Assembly (NCBI GenBank): GCA_963377175.1
Contig: CAUJNA010000481.1
Location: 156,395-220,394, forward strand
Direction of reading: 5' to 3'
Length of the DNA: 64,000 nucleotides
Source of the DNA: Effrenium voratum
Taxonomy: Eukaryota; Sar; Dinophyceae; Suessiales; Symbiodiniaceae
This document shows, piece by piece, positions 39,371-48,565 of the stretch. Below the pieces are notes generated by a model that was given only the letters and a program-made list of their open reading frames with translations, made no database searches and was not told the origin of the DNA. How positions within the stretch are numbered: the stretch's first letter is position 1; each line of letters starts with the position of its first letter. The position numbers and the translations under genes are program-made.

Positions 39371-41593
39371 CTAAATATTTTTATTTTTATTTTTCTTTTT
39401 AAAGACTTCGTTCTCCAAATATTCTACGCGATGGATTAGTTTTGATAAAGCATCCCAACTAATACAAGCCATTCTGTCATAACACATCGTTAAGTATTCT
39501 CCTGAATCATTTACAATATTATATTTAGGATTTGTGTATTGTTGAACATCTTGAGCAATCCATCCTAATTCAGTCTTTTTAGTTTTTTGATTTTTAACAA
39601 ATGTTTTAATCTTAATGTTTTTTACCATATTTATAGTGTCATCTTCTACATCTTCTATATTATCTTTCAGTCTCTTATCACTACTTAAATTAAATCCATT
39701 AAATGATGAAAATTGAGTATCATCCAATTGTAAATATTTAGTGCCATCAATATAACTATCAATAGTTGTTGATGCTTCTAATCTTAAAACAGCATCACTA
39801 TTTAAATGTCTCAAATTGATTTTATGAGCAATTCCAAAAGTCATATCACCGTCAATAGTCCAGTCGCCTCGTAATTCGCTATTACTTCCACTATTTAAAA
39901 TAATTTTATTATCAGCATATGTTGAAGATAATCCAACAACCAAATTAATAGAGTTTGACGTGTTGCTATTCCTGATTATTAAATCATTTGTATCGACATA
40001 CATTTCAGCATTATCAATTATTAGTTTTGATGTGTTGCCAAATTGAACATTGCCACTCGGTGAATTTTGTAATAATAAAGTATTTCCTGATACAGACTGA
40101 ACTTGATTGACTTCAACTTTCTTACCAGAAACCATTGTTAAATCGCCGTTTGTATATACATCACCTAATACATCAACTGCTTTATTGAATATGGTTTTTG
40201 ATACAGCACTGTCGCACATAAAATATTGGTTAGAAGCATTGGTTATATCTCCGATACTACACGCTACAAAATTAGGATGATGAACATAAAAACCTTGAGT
40301 TGCCGCGGGGGTGTGTGTTTCTAAATATGGAGTTAATGCATTGTCCAAATTATCAATTTTAGTTTTAATATCTGTTGAAAAATCATTATTTACATATAAA
40401 TTACCTTTCATATAAACAGCACCTTCAAAATATGATGTTCCGTGTGCTTGAGCAAAATTGTATGAAGTATGAACATTACCATTAATTGTAATTCTTGAAG
40501 CATTATTAGGTCTTCCAATAATGACATCGCCTGTATTCCATCCTAACCATAATCTATAAGGAGTAGCGCCTTCTAACCCCTGGTAAGAGTCTAATTGACA
40601 ACCTCTTTTAAATTCTAAGCGTTGGTTACTTACAGCATCTTGAATTCTAAAAATTGGATTAGTATTATCTGTTAAACTAAGTATTAATGGAGAGTTTACC
40701 GTTTGCGCAGTTGTGATTGTTTTATCTAACTTTTGTAAATCTGCTGATATTAAACTATTAATCGTATTTGAATTTTGAGTTATTAATAAATCTTGTGTCG
40801 TGTTGTCTGATACGATTGATGCAAATGTATTACTATATGCAGTGTTGGTATTGAATAAATTAGTATCGTTTGTATATAATGTTGATACATCTGCTTGAAT
40901 AGTTGTTTTTTCGGCTGTAGTCCAAGAAGCGCCCGCTCCTGCTTGTAAATCTGCTATATCTGTAAGAATGGTTGTTATTGTGTTTCCGTGTCCTGTTATG
41001 TTATTAAGGTTTGTGTCAATTAATGATATATGCGATGTTATTGTGTTTTGATGACTATTAACAAATGTCATATTACTACCTACAGTGTTATTTAATATTG
41101 CTATTCCATTTGTATTTGTTGCGATGTTGCTATCGTGTGTTGTTAATACTACTAAATGCGATGCTAATGTATTATTGTGTCCTGATATTAGAGAACTATT
41201 TGAACTAATAGTATCAAAATTAGAATCAAGTTTAATTGTATTTGCCGATATAGTCGGTAGTATTGAAGTTATGGTTAATCCGTGTGCTGTTATATTATTA
41301 AAATTGCTTGTAATTGTTGCGTTTTGATTTACTTGTTCATTAAACATAGTTGTTGATGTTGCGTTTAATTCAGTAATATCTAAAATATTGGCATCTATCT
41401 TATTTTTCTGTGCTAAAATAAGAGCATCAACTTCTTCAGTTGTATAACCTCCACCTAATGATCCTGCTGTGTCTGCCAATTCTTGTTTTGTAGCATAAAC
41501 ACTACTTAATGTTGATGGTTCTGTTGAATTTATTAATACTAATTCACTTGCTACAATTCTACTTGAGCCGTCTAGTGATAATGTTGAAAACAT
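39371..41593 (-). CDS. Fibre/spike protein with C-terminal S74 intramolecular chaperone domain
   Basis: 740 residues from ATG 41593. The first 300 residues are a chain of Thr/Asn/Ser/Ile-rich repeats (variants of NNITGHGNTIT), which suggests a trimeric beta-helix or coiled stalk. The middle has Gly/Asn-rich beta segments. The last 100 residues are a peptidase S74 domain: SSDKRLKDNIEDV (the Ser and Lys of the self-cleavage pair), then TELGWIAQDVQ and a final coiled coil. S74 domains chaperone trimer folding of phage tail spikes and some eukaryotic virus fibres, then cut themselves off. Here it is probably the host-attachment fibre. Apparently intact. Confidence 0.82.
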   Translation of the reverse strand: MFSTLSLDGSSRIVASELVLINSTEPSTLSSVYATKQELADTAGSLGGGYTTEEVDALILAQKNKIDANILDITELNATSTTMFNEQVNQNATITSNFNNITAHGLTITSILPTISANTIKLDSNFDTISSNSSLISGHNNTLASHLVVLTTHDSNIATNTNGIAILNNTVGSNMTFVNSHQNTITSHISLIDTNLNNITGHGNTITTILTDIADLQAGAGASWTTAEKTTIQADVSTLYTNDTNLFNTNTAYSNTFASIVSDNTTQDLLITQNSNTINSLISADLQKLDKTITTAQTVNSPLILSLTDNTNPIFRIQDAVSNQRLEFKRGCQLDSYQGLEGATPYRLWLGWNTGDVIIGRPNNASRITINGNVHTSYNFAQAHGTSYFEGAVYMKGNLYVNNDFSTDIKTKIDNLDNALTPYLETHTPAATQGFYVHHPNFVACSIGDITNASNQYFMCDSAVSKTIFNKAVDVLGDVYTNGDLTMVSGKKVEVNQVQSVSGNTLLLQNSPSGNVQFGNTSKLIIDNAEMYVDTNDLIIRNSNTSNSINLVVGLSSTYADNKIILNSGSNSELRGDWTIDGDMTFGIAHKINLRHLNSDAVLRLEASTTIDSYIDGTKYLQLDDTQFSSFNGFNLSSDKRLKDNIEDVEDDTINMVKNIKIKTFVKNQKTKKTELGWIAQDVQQYTNPKYNIVNDSGEYLTMCYDRMACISWDALSKLIHRVEYLENEVFKKKNKNKNI

Positions 41594-41628
41594 AATTATT
41601 ATATAGTAGGTTATATAATAATTATATT

Positions 41629-42183
41629 TTATCTTTTCTTTCCTCTTGAACCAAATATATTCTTATTTAATGCATTATATTTTTCTTGCTTCTGTCTTAA
41701 ATATTCATTTTGCAATAATTGGTAATGTTGCGCTATATTTTGTAGCGGGTTTGGAGGCGGTTGTGGTTGCGATCTTCTTGGGGGCGGTGTGTTCGCTATT
41801 ATATTATTTTGTTGCGGTTGTGGTTGTTGATTTTCTTCGTGGTGCGCTACTTCGTTGTATTCTACCTTTTGGGGCTTTGCTATTGGAACTGCTTTTAGTT
41901 TAGGTTTTATAGGTTTAGTTTCTAATGGTCCTTGGCAATTGCGCTCGTGGCTGTATCTGTAACTGCGTAGTGTTAATGTTTTTTGACATTTTGGACAGGT
42001 TATTTTCTTTTCATTGCGTGCTTGAGTTTTTGAGTTGTTTTTAAGAGGTTCAACAGGTTTTATTTCTTGTGTTGCTTCTATTATTGTTTCTGCCTTTGGT
42101 GCTTCTTCTTCAATTGGTGGTAATTCATTTACTGGCTCGTCTGCTTCAATTGTATTAGTAATTTCAGGTTCGACTTCTGACAT
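41629..42183 (-). CDS. Pro/Gln-rich viral protein with a C2HC-type zinc finger
   Basis: 184 residues from ATG 42183. An acidic, Pro/Glu-rich N-terminal half is followed by ITCPKCQKTLTLRSYRYSHE then RNC (C-x2-C...H-x4-C), a single zinc finger near residues 74-98, then a Lys/Pro-rich and Gln/Pro-rich tail ending in NIFGSRGKKR. The composition suggests a flexible virion or DNA-bridging protein. It lies between the fibre and GIY-YIG genes on the same strand. No family recognised. Confidence 0.6.
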   Translation of the reverse strand: MSEVEPEITNTIEADEPVNELPPIEEEAPKAETIIEATQEIKPVEPLKNNSKTQARNEKKITCPKCQKTLTLRSYRYSHERNCQGPLETKPIKPKLKAVPIAKPQKVEYNEVAHHEENQQPQPQQNNIIANTPPPRRSQPQPPPNPLQNIAQHYQLLQNEYLRQKQEKYNALNKNIFGSRGKKR

Positions 42184-42276
42184 ATATAATACATTATATA
42201 TTTTGTCAATATTTTGTCTATATGGACAAAATTAAGACATATTAATATTAATACTATATTATTAATATTAATATTC

Positions 42277-43107
42277 TCAGTTGGTATCTTCCAATGTCTC
42301 CTCTAACGACTTTAAGTATTGTTGATGCATTTTTGATTTTAAATGTCTGTTGTATGCCAATTTTAGACATATGCCTCCACATTCGCAAGTCCGTGTTTCT
42401 TTCAACTTATCAGGGTTATTTTTTCGGTATTCGTGTTGATATAAAATTTTCTGTTCTCTATTCTTGTCATAATATTTTTTGTCTGATGCCTTAAATGTAT
42501 CAATATTGTCTATACGGTATTGTTTCCTGCGTTCGCTCAACTCCTCGCGATGTTCTTCGTTGTACTGTTTTTTATACTCTTTTATTTCGTCTTTATGTTC
42601 ATTGTAATATTCTTGTTGTTTTTGTATTCGTGTATCTCTATTGTCCTTATACCACTGTTTGCATTTTTCATTTAATTCTTCCTTGTGTTCGTTGCGATAT
42701 TCTTTTTGTTTTGACTTTAATTTGTCACAGTTCTGTAAGCGATATTCCTTATTTCTTTGTGAGTAAATTTCTTTGTGTTCTTCATAATGCTCCTTCCTAC
42801 TTCTTCCAGCAACATTTTTATTAATACACTCATTGTCTCTTTGACATTGTCCTTCTATGGCGTGTAATTCTTCTTTACTATGACACGGGGCATTTTCTAA
42901 TAATTCAATTCTACAATTCTTAACATCATATTCATCAAATAGATCAAATATTGACACATAACGACAAGCGCCCTTCAAATATTTCTTATATTCAGACCTA
43001 TGTTTGTCCATTCTTTTACATAGTGGCTGAACTGTTGAACCTATATAACATTTTGTATAATCACTGTCCCATATTGTATAAATTTTACCTCTACTATAAT
43101 CAGGCAT
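42277..43107 (-). CDS. GIY-YIG endonuclease with repeat region and C-terminal zinc finger
   Basis: 276 residues from ATG 43107. Residues 1-95 are a GIY-YIG domain: GKIYTIWDSDYTKCYIGST, an Arg-containing CKRMDKH and the Glu of HAIEGQ. The middle (about 110-225) is a string of charged repeats of the form KQKEYRNEHKEELNE. The C-terminus carries CECGG...H...H, a C-x-C...H-x5-H finger shared with other small proteins of this element. Such nucleases occur as homing enzymes and in large DNA viruses and Polinton-like viruses; whether it serves replication or mobility is unknown. Apparently intact. Confidence 0.85.
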   Translation of the reverse strand: MPDYSRGKIYTIWDSDYTKCYIGSTVQPLCKRMDKHRSEYKKYLKGACRYVSIFDLFDEYDVKNCRIELLENAPCHSKEELHAIEGQCQRDNECINKNVAGRSRKEHYEEHKEIYSQRNKEYRLQNCDKLKSKQKEYRNEHKEELNEKCKQWYKDNRDTRIQKQQEYYNEHKDEIKEYKKQYNEEHREELSERRKQYRIDNIDTFKASDKKYYDKNREQKILYQHEYRKNNPDKLKETRTCECGGICLKLAYNRHLKSKMHQQYLKSLEETLEDTN

Positions 43108-43173
43108 TATATCAATATTTATTTATGTAAATTTACTTTTAAATACTTTTCAATACTTTTAAAATAACCACAA

Positions 43174-44028
43174 TCAATTGTCTAATTGAAAAAGCAAGGA
43201 GAACTGTATGGGTACGCCGTGAAAATCAATAACTTCGTTTCTTGAAGTTGTAATTTTAAAGTGCAGTCGCTTAATATTTTTACCGCCCACATCAATAAAA
43301 TCTGCATATATAGGTGAGGTGTAGTCGCTAATAACACCACCAAGTTGTTGATTAATTTGAACTTTTTTAATTACTGAACTACTAAAATTATTAGGTGCTG
43401 AATATTTGTAGTCGCTTAGTTGAGGTGAGTTAATATATACATTCTGAAAAGGAACTAAATTAAAGTAGCCACTCAACCATGATGACGCAGGTTCGTAGAC
43501 AATATAATTACTTAATAAATAGTTAATAGACTTTGGTCTTAAATTGTCATATTCAAACTGTCCTCTGTTCCATTCGCCATTTACATAAGTTTCTAATTCT
43601 TCGTCTGTAGGTATTTTGATTTTGTAATTTAGAGGGTCATTTAATTTAAGTTCCATTTTGCGTTCGCTTTGTCCATATACTGTTAAGAATAAGTCAGGCA
43701 CAATATCATTAAATGCCGTGTTTAATTCCGTTTGTATTTTGTATGATAATTGATTGGCATAATAAATTTCACCGGATACATCAACGGCAGTGCTTCTTAA
43801 TAAGACATTTGAACTATTATATAACATAATATAGAAGCGTTCATAAAACCCTTTCTCTGTTGTATAAAACGGAGTGCTGAATGAACACTCTGTCACGAAC
43901 ATTTTTGTTCTTGGTGGAATTTCAAAGTTTTGGTCAAGTTCTATAATAAAATCGCTGGTAGAATTACTTTCTTGCAATCTGTAGGCACTATCAACATAGA
44001 TTTTTTTATATGTTAATCTGTCACTCAT
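43174..44028 (-). CDS. Putative minor capsid (penton) protein
   Basis: I chose ATG 44028 (MSDRLTYKKIYVDSAYR), because the five residues added by ATG 44043 are not protein-like; 284 residues result. The opening pattern, an IYVDSAYR segment, then TSDFIIELD, then a Pro-containing stretch and VTECSFSTPFYTTEKGFYERFY, fits by memory the minor capsid proteins of Polinton-like viruses. The rest is beta-rich and ends VPIQFSLLFQLDN. It lies divergent from the lipase gene and close to the major capsid gene. A structure prediction giving a single jelly roll would settle it. Confidence 0.55.
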   Translation of the reverse strand: MSDRLTYKKIYVDSAYRLQESNSTSDFIIELDQNFEIPPRTKMFVTECSFSTPFYTTEKGFYERFYIMLYNSSNVLLRSTAVDVSGEIYYANQLSYKIQTELNTAFNDIVPDLFLTVYGQSERKMELKLNDPLNYKIKIPTDEELETYVNGEWNRGQFEYDNLRPKSINYLLSNYIVYEPASSWLSGYFNLVPFQNVYINSPQLSDYKYSAPNNFSSSVIKKVQINQQLGGVISDYTSPIYADFIDVGGKNIKRLHFKITTSRNEVIDFHGVPIQFSLLFQLDN

Positions 44029-44070
44029 AAATATAATATACAATAGAAATTATTATATAATTATTATTAT

Positions 44071-44852
44071 ATGATAGGAAGACAATTATTATTAGGTGCT
44101 ATTGAAGGCAGGACGCCTACGCAAATGATGGCAGGTGTAGCAAGTGATAAAGCATATACTGCAGGTAAGGATTTAATAGAAGATGTATTTTTTAACCATA
44201 AAAAGAAATTGGAAAACAAAATAGGAGGTTTCAATAAACATTTTGATAAGCAGATAATGAAACATAAAACACGATATGCTGAAGAAATTAATGTTCAAAA
44301 TAAAAATAAAATCGATGATGTCAAGGGTTTAGACGCGGCCTATTCTAATGTAAATGGAATAACAAAAATAGGCAACACATTATATATTGGTGGTACTGGC
44401 GCTAAAAACGGCGCTGGTCATCTTGCTAATGATATAATTTCTGATTTATTCTTTATACCCACGCGAAATGTTCAATTAAGCGAAAGATATAAGGACGCAA
44501 TGGAAGAATTAAGGAAAAATCCAGATGTTAGTAGAATTGTTGGACATAGCCTCGGTTCATCCGTTGTTCAAGAAATCAACAACAGACACGGAACAAATAT
44601 GCTACTACTGTTTATTCATCACCTTTTGTATCAGGAAGTAATCAACAGAAAAACCCGCGACACTTACGATTTAGAAATCGTGGAGATCCTATAGCAATGT
44701 TCGATGACGCGGCAATAACTGGAGAAATAGAAAGCAATAATTTATTAGACAAACACAGTTTCAATAATTGGACAGGACAAGGTATGACTGAAATTAATCC
44801 TACTACGGCAGTTTCAAACGGGTTTAATCCTAATTCAACACCAGAACAATAA
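44071..44852 (+). pseudogene. Class 3 lipase-like (alpha/beta hydrolase) protein, one frameshift
   Basis: ATG 44071 opens a frame with GTKNGAGH-like segments and GHSLGSS near residue 158, the nucleophile elbow (Gly-x-Ser-x-Gly) of lipases. The frame then ends at TAG 44694, but from about 44600 a neighbouring frame continues naturally with TTVYSSPF, then RGDPIAMFDDAA and a C-terminus stopping at 44852. Asp in GDPIA is where class 3 lipases keep their catalytic Asp; a final catalytic His may be DKHSF. One extra A in AAA near 44599 would restore the frame. A lipase may act on host membranes at entry or release. Either broken or a sequencing error. Confidence 0.6.
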
Positions 44853-44877
44853 ATAAATATATATATATAAGTTATAT

Positions 44878-45321
44878 ATGAGTATTGATGCTGAGAAATG
44901 GGACAACGATATTGAATATGCTTATAAGAAAATGATAGAGCGAGAGAAAGAGAAAGAATACAAAATATCAAATAGTAAATATGAATGTAATTGTGGCAAA
45001 GAAGTATTGAATAAGGATAAAGAAGAGCACGAAAGCAATGATTTAAATCATTTATACTACAGAAAAGGTAATATTGAAGGACTTATAATAGGCATGTATA
45101 GTGAAATTATTAATTATGAAAATGATTACTTAAAATTACATCCAGAAAATAACAAAATACATTATACAGATTATAGTAGAGTTGATTATACCGACTTTTT
45201 AAAAGAACAAGAAGAAAAGAAAATTCCATTAGATGAAGATGATTTAAGTTATTTGTATAAGTATAGAGACGAATTAGAAGATTGTATAAAGCGTATAACT
45301 GAACTAACATTATCTCAATAA
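44878..45321 (+). CDS. Viral hypothetical protein with C-x-C...H finger, 147 residues
   Basis: ATG 44878 follows ATATATATAAGTTATAT. Strongly charged N-terminal helix (KKMIEREKEKEYK), then YECNCGKEVLNKDKEEHE with a second His in NDLNH: a C-x-C...H...H finger of the type seen in several proteins here. The C-terminal half is acidic, Tyr-rich and helical. It lies 25 bp after the lipase gene. No known family. Confidence 0.6.
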   Translation: MSIDAEKWDNDIEYAYKKMIEREKEKEYKISNSKYECNCGKEVLNKDKEEHESNDLNHLYYRKGNIEGLIIGMYSEIINYENDYLKLHPENNKIHYTDYSRVDYTDFLKEQEEKKIPLDEDDLSYLYKYRDELEDCIKRITELTLSQ

Positions 45322-45333
45322 TATTAATAATAA

Positions 45334-45576
45334 TGTTTAGAAATAAAGACAAGCAAAACAAAATTCCATTAGAGAAGAAACTGACAAAAGAACCTACAAA
45401 ATACGATAAACAATATAAAATTTAGATTATGATACTTTAAAAGATATAGTTGATACAAAAAATAATTATCTAATAAATACTATAAAAAATACAACTTCAA
45501 ATAATTCTACTACAATGCTTCCACATAAGAAAAATATAAAAATAAAAAATAAAATCTATATCATCATATATAAGTA
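45334..45576 (+). pseudogene. Short basic viral ORF broken by a frameshift
   Basis: ATG 45334 gives 30 residues (MFRNKDKQNKIPLEKK onwards) to TAG 45424. A second open frame starts immediately (LDYDTLKDIVDTKNNYL...), running into the MCP promoter region. One extra A in the AAAA near 45418 would join them into about 80 residues. Low-complexity Lys/Asn composition limits confidence. Confidence 0.35.
45551..45558 (+). promoter_or_regulatory. Late-type promoter-like motif AAAATCTA (capsid gene)
   Basis: AAAATCTA lies 18 bp before the major capsid ATG at 45577, followed by TATATAAG. Confidence 0.5.
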
Positions 45577-47178
45577 ATGGATAATATAATTGCAGAATCA
45601 GAAACTACAATGATTAACTCGTTAAATTTTGGACTTCCAGAAACAGCACAATACATCACAGACAGAAGACACGTTAATTATTTTCCATCGGGTAGTAATG
45701 TTTATAATCCAAATGCAGGAATAAACAATATTAGATTTCATATATCAGGAGAAGACAACACATATATTGATTTATCAAGTATTCGTTTATTTGCAAATCT
45801 TCAAAACACCGACGGAACACGAAGTCATTTTTTACGACCGTTAGGTAATTTATCATCCTTCTTCAGTCGGTATAGATGCACAGTAGGCGGACAACAGGTT
45901 CAGGATATTATTGAATACAATAGACATTGTGAATTGTATAATTCTTTTAAAAGTCAAGATGCCAGAGATATGGACGATTTAGAAGGTGGGGCTAATCCTC
46001 GTTGGGATGATGACTGGCGACATACTTATGCTACTGGACTGGCAGAAATGTTAGATGTTAATACACGAACCAATCCCGCCGCCGACCCTGCGGAAGTTAC
46101 AATTTCAACTACAAAAGACCATAACAATTGGGGAGATTTAACAGCACGATATACTCGCCATTCAGTAGCAGGAATACCCGGCGCTAATGGTTATATGCGA
46201 TTAGGACATAAACCAGTATGCGGACTGTTAGAAAGCAATTATTATTTACCTCTTCGTTATGCTCCCCTTGAATTGGAATTTACAATTGTATCAGACGAAC
46301 ATGCACCAGTTATTGCACCCTTTACCGTTACTGATGTCAATACTCAAAATGATGCCAACGGTTATTATTTCACAACTGGAGACACCAGCACCTTGTGGGA
46401 ATTGAATAACGTAATCATTCGTGCTGAGGTAATACAATTGGACAACACGGTCAACAATAATATAGTAAAACATTTGTTAGAGGGTCAAAGTTTGAAATTA
46501 GTATTTCCAATGTATCACACTATGACACAATCATTCAACGCGGCAGGAACTGAAATTAATATGAACATTGTTAAATCCGCTTCTAAATTAAATGGTTGTT
46601 TTATTACTCTCTATCGCCCACCAAGAGCAGGTGTAGATGCTGATAATAATAATTACTACAGACACGATAATTATATTTACAAGCGATGGAATTACTTTTA
46701 CAATCCTATGATTAATTCAAGAATCTTTGACGGTTTAAACCCAGATGCTGTGGATGGCGATGGTAATCTTACCCGTGCGCAATTCCGCGGTAAAGGCTTT
46801 CAAAATTCTGAATTAGATTTGACTTGGCAATTACAAATTAATAATAAGAAATATCCAGAGTTTGAATGTCAATCAATGGCAGAAACTGCATATTATTTAA
46901 AACGAGCATTACACTATTTGAACCCTGACCAAGATGCCTTTAGTATTTCCTACAAGCGATTTAGAGAAGATAAATTTGTAATTGGTATATCATTTGAGAA
47001 AATGCAAGACACCAATTTTACAGGCCAGAATACGAAACAAGGAGGCTTACTCGTTTTTAAATTGAAAGGGTCAAACAAGTCATTTACAACCGATGAAGAT
47101 GTGCGAGAATTATTTGTGCATATGATTTCGGAGTCTGTTCTGGAATTACGCGAATCCGGAAGTCTGCTCTATGATTAA
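45577..47178 (+). CDS. Putative double jelly-roll major capsid protein
   Basis: 533 residues from ATG 45577, the usual size for Polinton-like virus capsid proteins. The start (TMINSLNFGLPETAQY, then NIRFHISGEDNTYIDLSS) and segments such as FFSRYRCTVGGQQVQDI and LELEFTI fit the beta-strand-rich layout of this group; no signal or membrane segment is present. It is the largest plus-strand gene and lies in the structural block with the lipase, putative virion proteins and the ATPase. The AAAATCTA motif is 18 bp upstream. Intact. The call rests on length, context and pattern; a double jelly-roll structure prediction would confirm it. Confidence 0.78.
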   Translation: MDNIIAESETTMINSLNFGLPETAQYITDRRHVNYFPSGSNVYNPNAGINNIRFHISGEDNTYIDLSSIRLFANLQNTDGTRSHFLRPLGNLSSFFSRYRCTVGGQQVQDIIEYNRHCELYNSFKSQDARDMDDLEGGANPRWDDDWRHTYATGLAEMLDVNTRTNPAADPAEVTISTTKDHNNWGDLTARYTRHSVAGIPGANGYMRLGHKPVCGLLESNYYLPLRYAPLELEFTIVSDEHAPVIAPFTVTDVNTQNDANGYYFTTGDTSTLWELNNVIIRAEVIQLDNTVNNNIVKHLLEGQSLKLVFPMYHTMTQSFNAAGTEINMNIVKSASKLNGCFITLYRPPRAGVDADNNNYYRHDNYIYKRWNYFYNPMINSRIFDGLNPDAVDGDGNLTRAQFRGKGFQNSELDLTWQLQINNKKYPEFECQSMAETAYYLKRALHYLNPDQDAFSISYKRFREDKFVIGISFEKMQDTNFTGQNTKQGGLLVFKLKGSNKSFTTDEDVRELFVHMISESVLELRESGSLLYD

Positions 47179-47182
47179 AATT

Positions 47183-47190
47183 AAAATCTA
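47183..47190 (+). promoter_or_regulatory. Late-type promoter-like motif AAAATCTA
   Basis: Starts just after the capsid stop codon and lies 13 bp before ATG 47204, which favours that ATG over the one at 47171. Confidence 0.5.
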
Positions 47191-47203
47191 TGATAAATAT
47201 ATA

Positions 47204-47521
47204 ATGTATAAATTTCACAAAAGAAATAATAAGAAAAATAAAGGTAAGATATTCTTACAATCCTCCCAAATTAAATATAGTCCATTTGATATGAAAGATA
47301 ATGAGTATCTAAAACACTTACACGAACAAATGAAGTTAAGAAACTCACAAGAAGCATCAGTAGCATTAAGGAAAAAGATTGACGAAGGAAATAAGAGAGC
47401 AAACTATGTAAATGAGCTGGATAGGATGATGGGTGAATTATATCGTCCTAACTTGCCACATGCAACAAAAGAACATTTAAATAAATGGTATGAAGATACA
47501 AAAAAGTTAATATTTACTTAA
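47204..47521 (+). CDS. Viral hypothetical protein, 105 residues
   Basis: I prefer ATG 47204 (MYKFHKRNNKKNK), because the AAAATCTA motif covers the codons after the in-frame ATG at 47171 and that start would overlap the capsid gene. Very basic N-terminus, then two predicted helices (NSQEASVALRKKIDEGNK and ELDRMMGEL), ending DTKKLIFT. A small basic protein directly after the capsid gene may be a virion or DNA-packaging accessory; no family recognised. Confidence 0.55.
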   Translation: MYKFHKRNNKKNKGKIFLQSSQIKYSPFDMKDNEYLKHLHEQMKLRNSQEASVALRKKIDEGNKRANYVNELDRMMGELYRPNLPHATKEHLNKWYEDTKKLIFT

Positions 47522-47567
47522 GATTTATTATAATAATATTAATAATCTAACTATTATTATAATAAAT

Positions 47568-48548
47568 ATGGCAACTACAGCAAGTTTAGAATTAATAAAT
47601 CCATATGCAAAATTTGGATTGAAACGACGACCTACTTATGAAGAAATTGTAGGTCTAATTGGCGAAAATGATTTAATAACGGGAAAACTACCTAACCGAG
47701 ATGCTACATTCTTCAAAGCAAGTCCTCAGGGTAGTTTTTTTGATGGAAGCGACCATTTAGAATTATTGAAAGACCAAGAGATGAGAATATTAGACAGACA
47801 AATGAGAGAGGCAATGATGAAACAAGAAGCACGCAGAAACGGGCATACTTATGCAGTTCACAAAATGAATGCAGAAACACCAGTCCAAGCAAACGCTGAT
47901 GCAATAAATGATGAATATGATTTTTCCACACCACAACAAACGGCAAGACAACACGAGGCAATGGTAGATACAAGGCTACAAGAACTAACCACAGCAACAA
48001 AAGAAAGAGTAAATGAAGTGAGCCAAGCAATGGCATCAAACTTACGAGAAATGGGTGGAACAATTTTTCAAAGAATGCTAGGCAATAGACAATCAGCACC
48101 ATCGGCAACAACAAGAACAGTACCGGATAATCTCCCAGTATTAGAATACGAAGGTTCGCCAATTTCAGGCGGAGATGATGCCCAAGTAGAATATCAAGCC
48201 ACAGGAGCATCAAGTTCAACGCCACAAGAGCCGCCGCCATTGCCATTATTTCCATTGTTCAAAACAACAATAGATAATAATATTAGTCCTGCTTACTGGA
48301 AAGAAAACCCTAATTTAACAGTAAATGATATTAAATTTCAATTTTATTTAAGAGGAATTCAAGTGCCACAAGAAAACGAAATACAAGAAGAATTGAAACA
48401 CAAAGGCAGAGGCAAGGCGAGAACGTACAAAGAATATTTAGTAGATATGATTTTAGACACTATTGATAATGGCGGGTGGATAGTAAATTTAGGCAAGGGT
48501 AGAATAGAAGAACTCAAGGCAAGTTTTAAGGGCAAAGGTAAGAAATAA
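47568..48548 (+). CDS. Putative virion protein with C-terminal SAP-like region, 326 residues
   Basis: From ATG 47568, after TAATCTAACT. The N-terminal 60 residues are compact (NPYAKFGLKRRPTYEEI, then DATFFKASPQGSFF). A long charged helix follows (LKDQEMRILDRQMREAMMK), then Thr/Ala/Gln-rich coiled-coil and Pro-rich linkers. The end has LTVNDIKFQFYLRGI and KARTYKEYLVDMILD, which resembles a SAP DNA-binding helix pair, and a Lys/Gly-rich tail (FKGKGKK). It may bind packaged DNA; that is inference. Intact. Confidence 0.5.
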   Translation: MATTASLELINPYAKFGLKRRPTYEEIVGLIGENDLITGKLPNRDATFFKASPQGSFFDGSDHLELLKDQEMRILDRQMREAMMKQEARRNGHTYAVHKMNAETPVQANADAINDEYDFSTPQQTARQHEAMVDTRLQELTTATKERVNEVSQAMASNLREMGGTIFQRMLGNRQSAPSATTRTVPDNLPVLEYEGSPISGGDDAQVEYQATGASSSTPQEPPPLPLFPLFKTTIDNNISPAYWKENPNLTVNDIKFQFYLRGIQVPQENEIQEELKHKGRGKARTYKEYLVDMILDTIDNGGWIVNLGKGRIEELKASFKGKGKK

Positions 48549-48565
48549 AAATATAAATAATAATA

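Noticed and set aside
47713..48255. Minus-strand Leu-rich ORF resembling a membrane protein
   Set aside because: Shadow of the 47568-48548 gene, whose plus-strand product has a normal composition and a promoter-like context.
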